Below are positions 6,166 to 6,315 of a DNA stretch of 6,315 nt, in pieces. The notes beneath the pieces were generated by a model. The model made no database searches and had not been told where the DNA came from. It saw only the letters and a program-made list of their open reading frames with translations. The translations under genes were made by a program, and so were the position numbers. Position 1 is the first letter of the stretch. The number at the start of each line of letters is the position of its first letter. The DNA is from Coprothermobacter sp. (GTDB lineage Bacteria; Coprothermobacterota; Coprothermobacteria; Coprothermobacterales; Coprothermobacteraceae): assembly GCA_003476705.1 (NCBI GenBank), contig DMVM01000121.1, positions 1 to 6,315 on the forward strand. The letters run 5' to 3'.

Positions 6166-6172
6166 TCACCTT
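6166..6172 (-). promoter_or_regulatory. Ribosome binding site fixing the TTG start of fliD
   Basis: AAGGTGA lies six bases before TTG 6159 in the 18-base gap after the flaG-like gene. No in-frame ATG is available nearby, so this site decides the start. Confidence 0.75.
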
Positions 6173-6177
6173 CATAA

Positions 6178-6315
6178 CTATATTTCGGTATCAACAAACA
6201 ACGAATTTAGTTTCTTTAAAACCTCAGCGTAAAGTTCAAGAGCTTTCTCGGTAGGCACCTCTTTTATAACTTTATCCTTTTCCTTGTCATAGAAAACAAG
6301 TCTGGTACCCAGTAT
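6178..6315 (-). CDS. flaG: FlaG-like protein (3' part; gene begins beyond the right edge)
   Basis: The minus-strand frame is open from the window edge to TAG at 6180-6178 and gives 45 C-terminal residues. The core, reading F-Y-D-K-E-K-D-K-V-I-K-E-V-P-T-E-K-A-L, fits the FlaG pattern of a short strand pair (hydrophobic, Asp, then V-I-x-E-[IV]-P) followed by a helix. The next gene is fliD, and flaG-fliD adjacency is common in Gram-positive and other bacteria. In bacteria where it has been studied, FlaG influences filament length; its mechanism is poorly known. Because only the C-terminal part is visible, the identification rests on one motif plus context. Confidence 0.8.
   Translation of the reverse strand: MLGTRLVFYDKEKDKVIKEVPTEKALELYAEVLKKLNSLFVDTEI

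Overview
The window is a stretch of a bacterial flagellar gene cluster. Every gene lies on the minus strand, so transcription runs from the right end (6315) to the left end (1). In transcription order it holds: the 3' end of a flaG-like gene; fliD (filament cap); a small helical protein that looks like a FliT/FlgN-type chaperone; a small lipoprotein of unknown function; flgB and flgC (proximal rod); fliE (MS ring/rod adaptor); fliF (MS ring); fliG (C-ring rotor); and the 5' part of fliH (regulator of the export ATPase). The flgB-flgC-fliE-fliF-fliG-fliH order is the classic core basal-body operon. The flaG-fliD-chaperone block directly upstream is a late (filament) block.

Organism: moderate GC by eye, tight gene packing, strong AGGAGGTGA-type ribosome binding sites, and several TTG or GTG starts (fliD, the chaperone-like gene, flgC, probably fliH). 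The protein sequences resemble those of Firmicutes, Thermotogota and similar deep-branching, often thermophilic, anaerobes more than Proteobacteria. I cannot name a genus from this alone.

Layout: 6178-6315 flaG end; 4777-6159 fliD; 4714-4776 is the longest intergenic stretch (63 bases), with a weak hairpin plus T-tract and promoter-like hexamers, so the flgB-side genes may be transcribed separately from fliD; 4369-4713 chaperone-like gene; 3900-4394 lipoprotein, overlapping the gene before it by 26 bases and sharing one base with flgB (TGATG); then flgB, flgC, fliE, fliF, fliG and fliH with gaps of 6 to 24 bases or short overlaps. No stretch of 300 bases lacks a gene. I saw no RNA gene, mobile element or CRISPR array.

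How the genes work together: FliF forms the membrane MS ring. FliG docks on its cytoplasmic C-terminus and carries torque. FliE, FlgB and FlgC build the rod upward. FliH brings the export ATPase to the gate. FliD caps the filament and FlaG affects filament length in bacteria where it has been studied. The least ordinary element is the lipoprotein lodged between the filament block and the rod genes and apparently translationally coupled to flgB. It is the best candidate here for an undescribed flagellar component.
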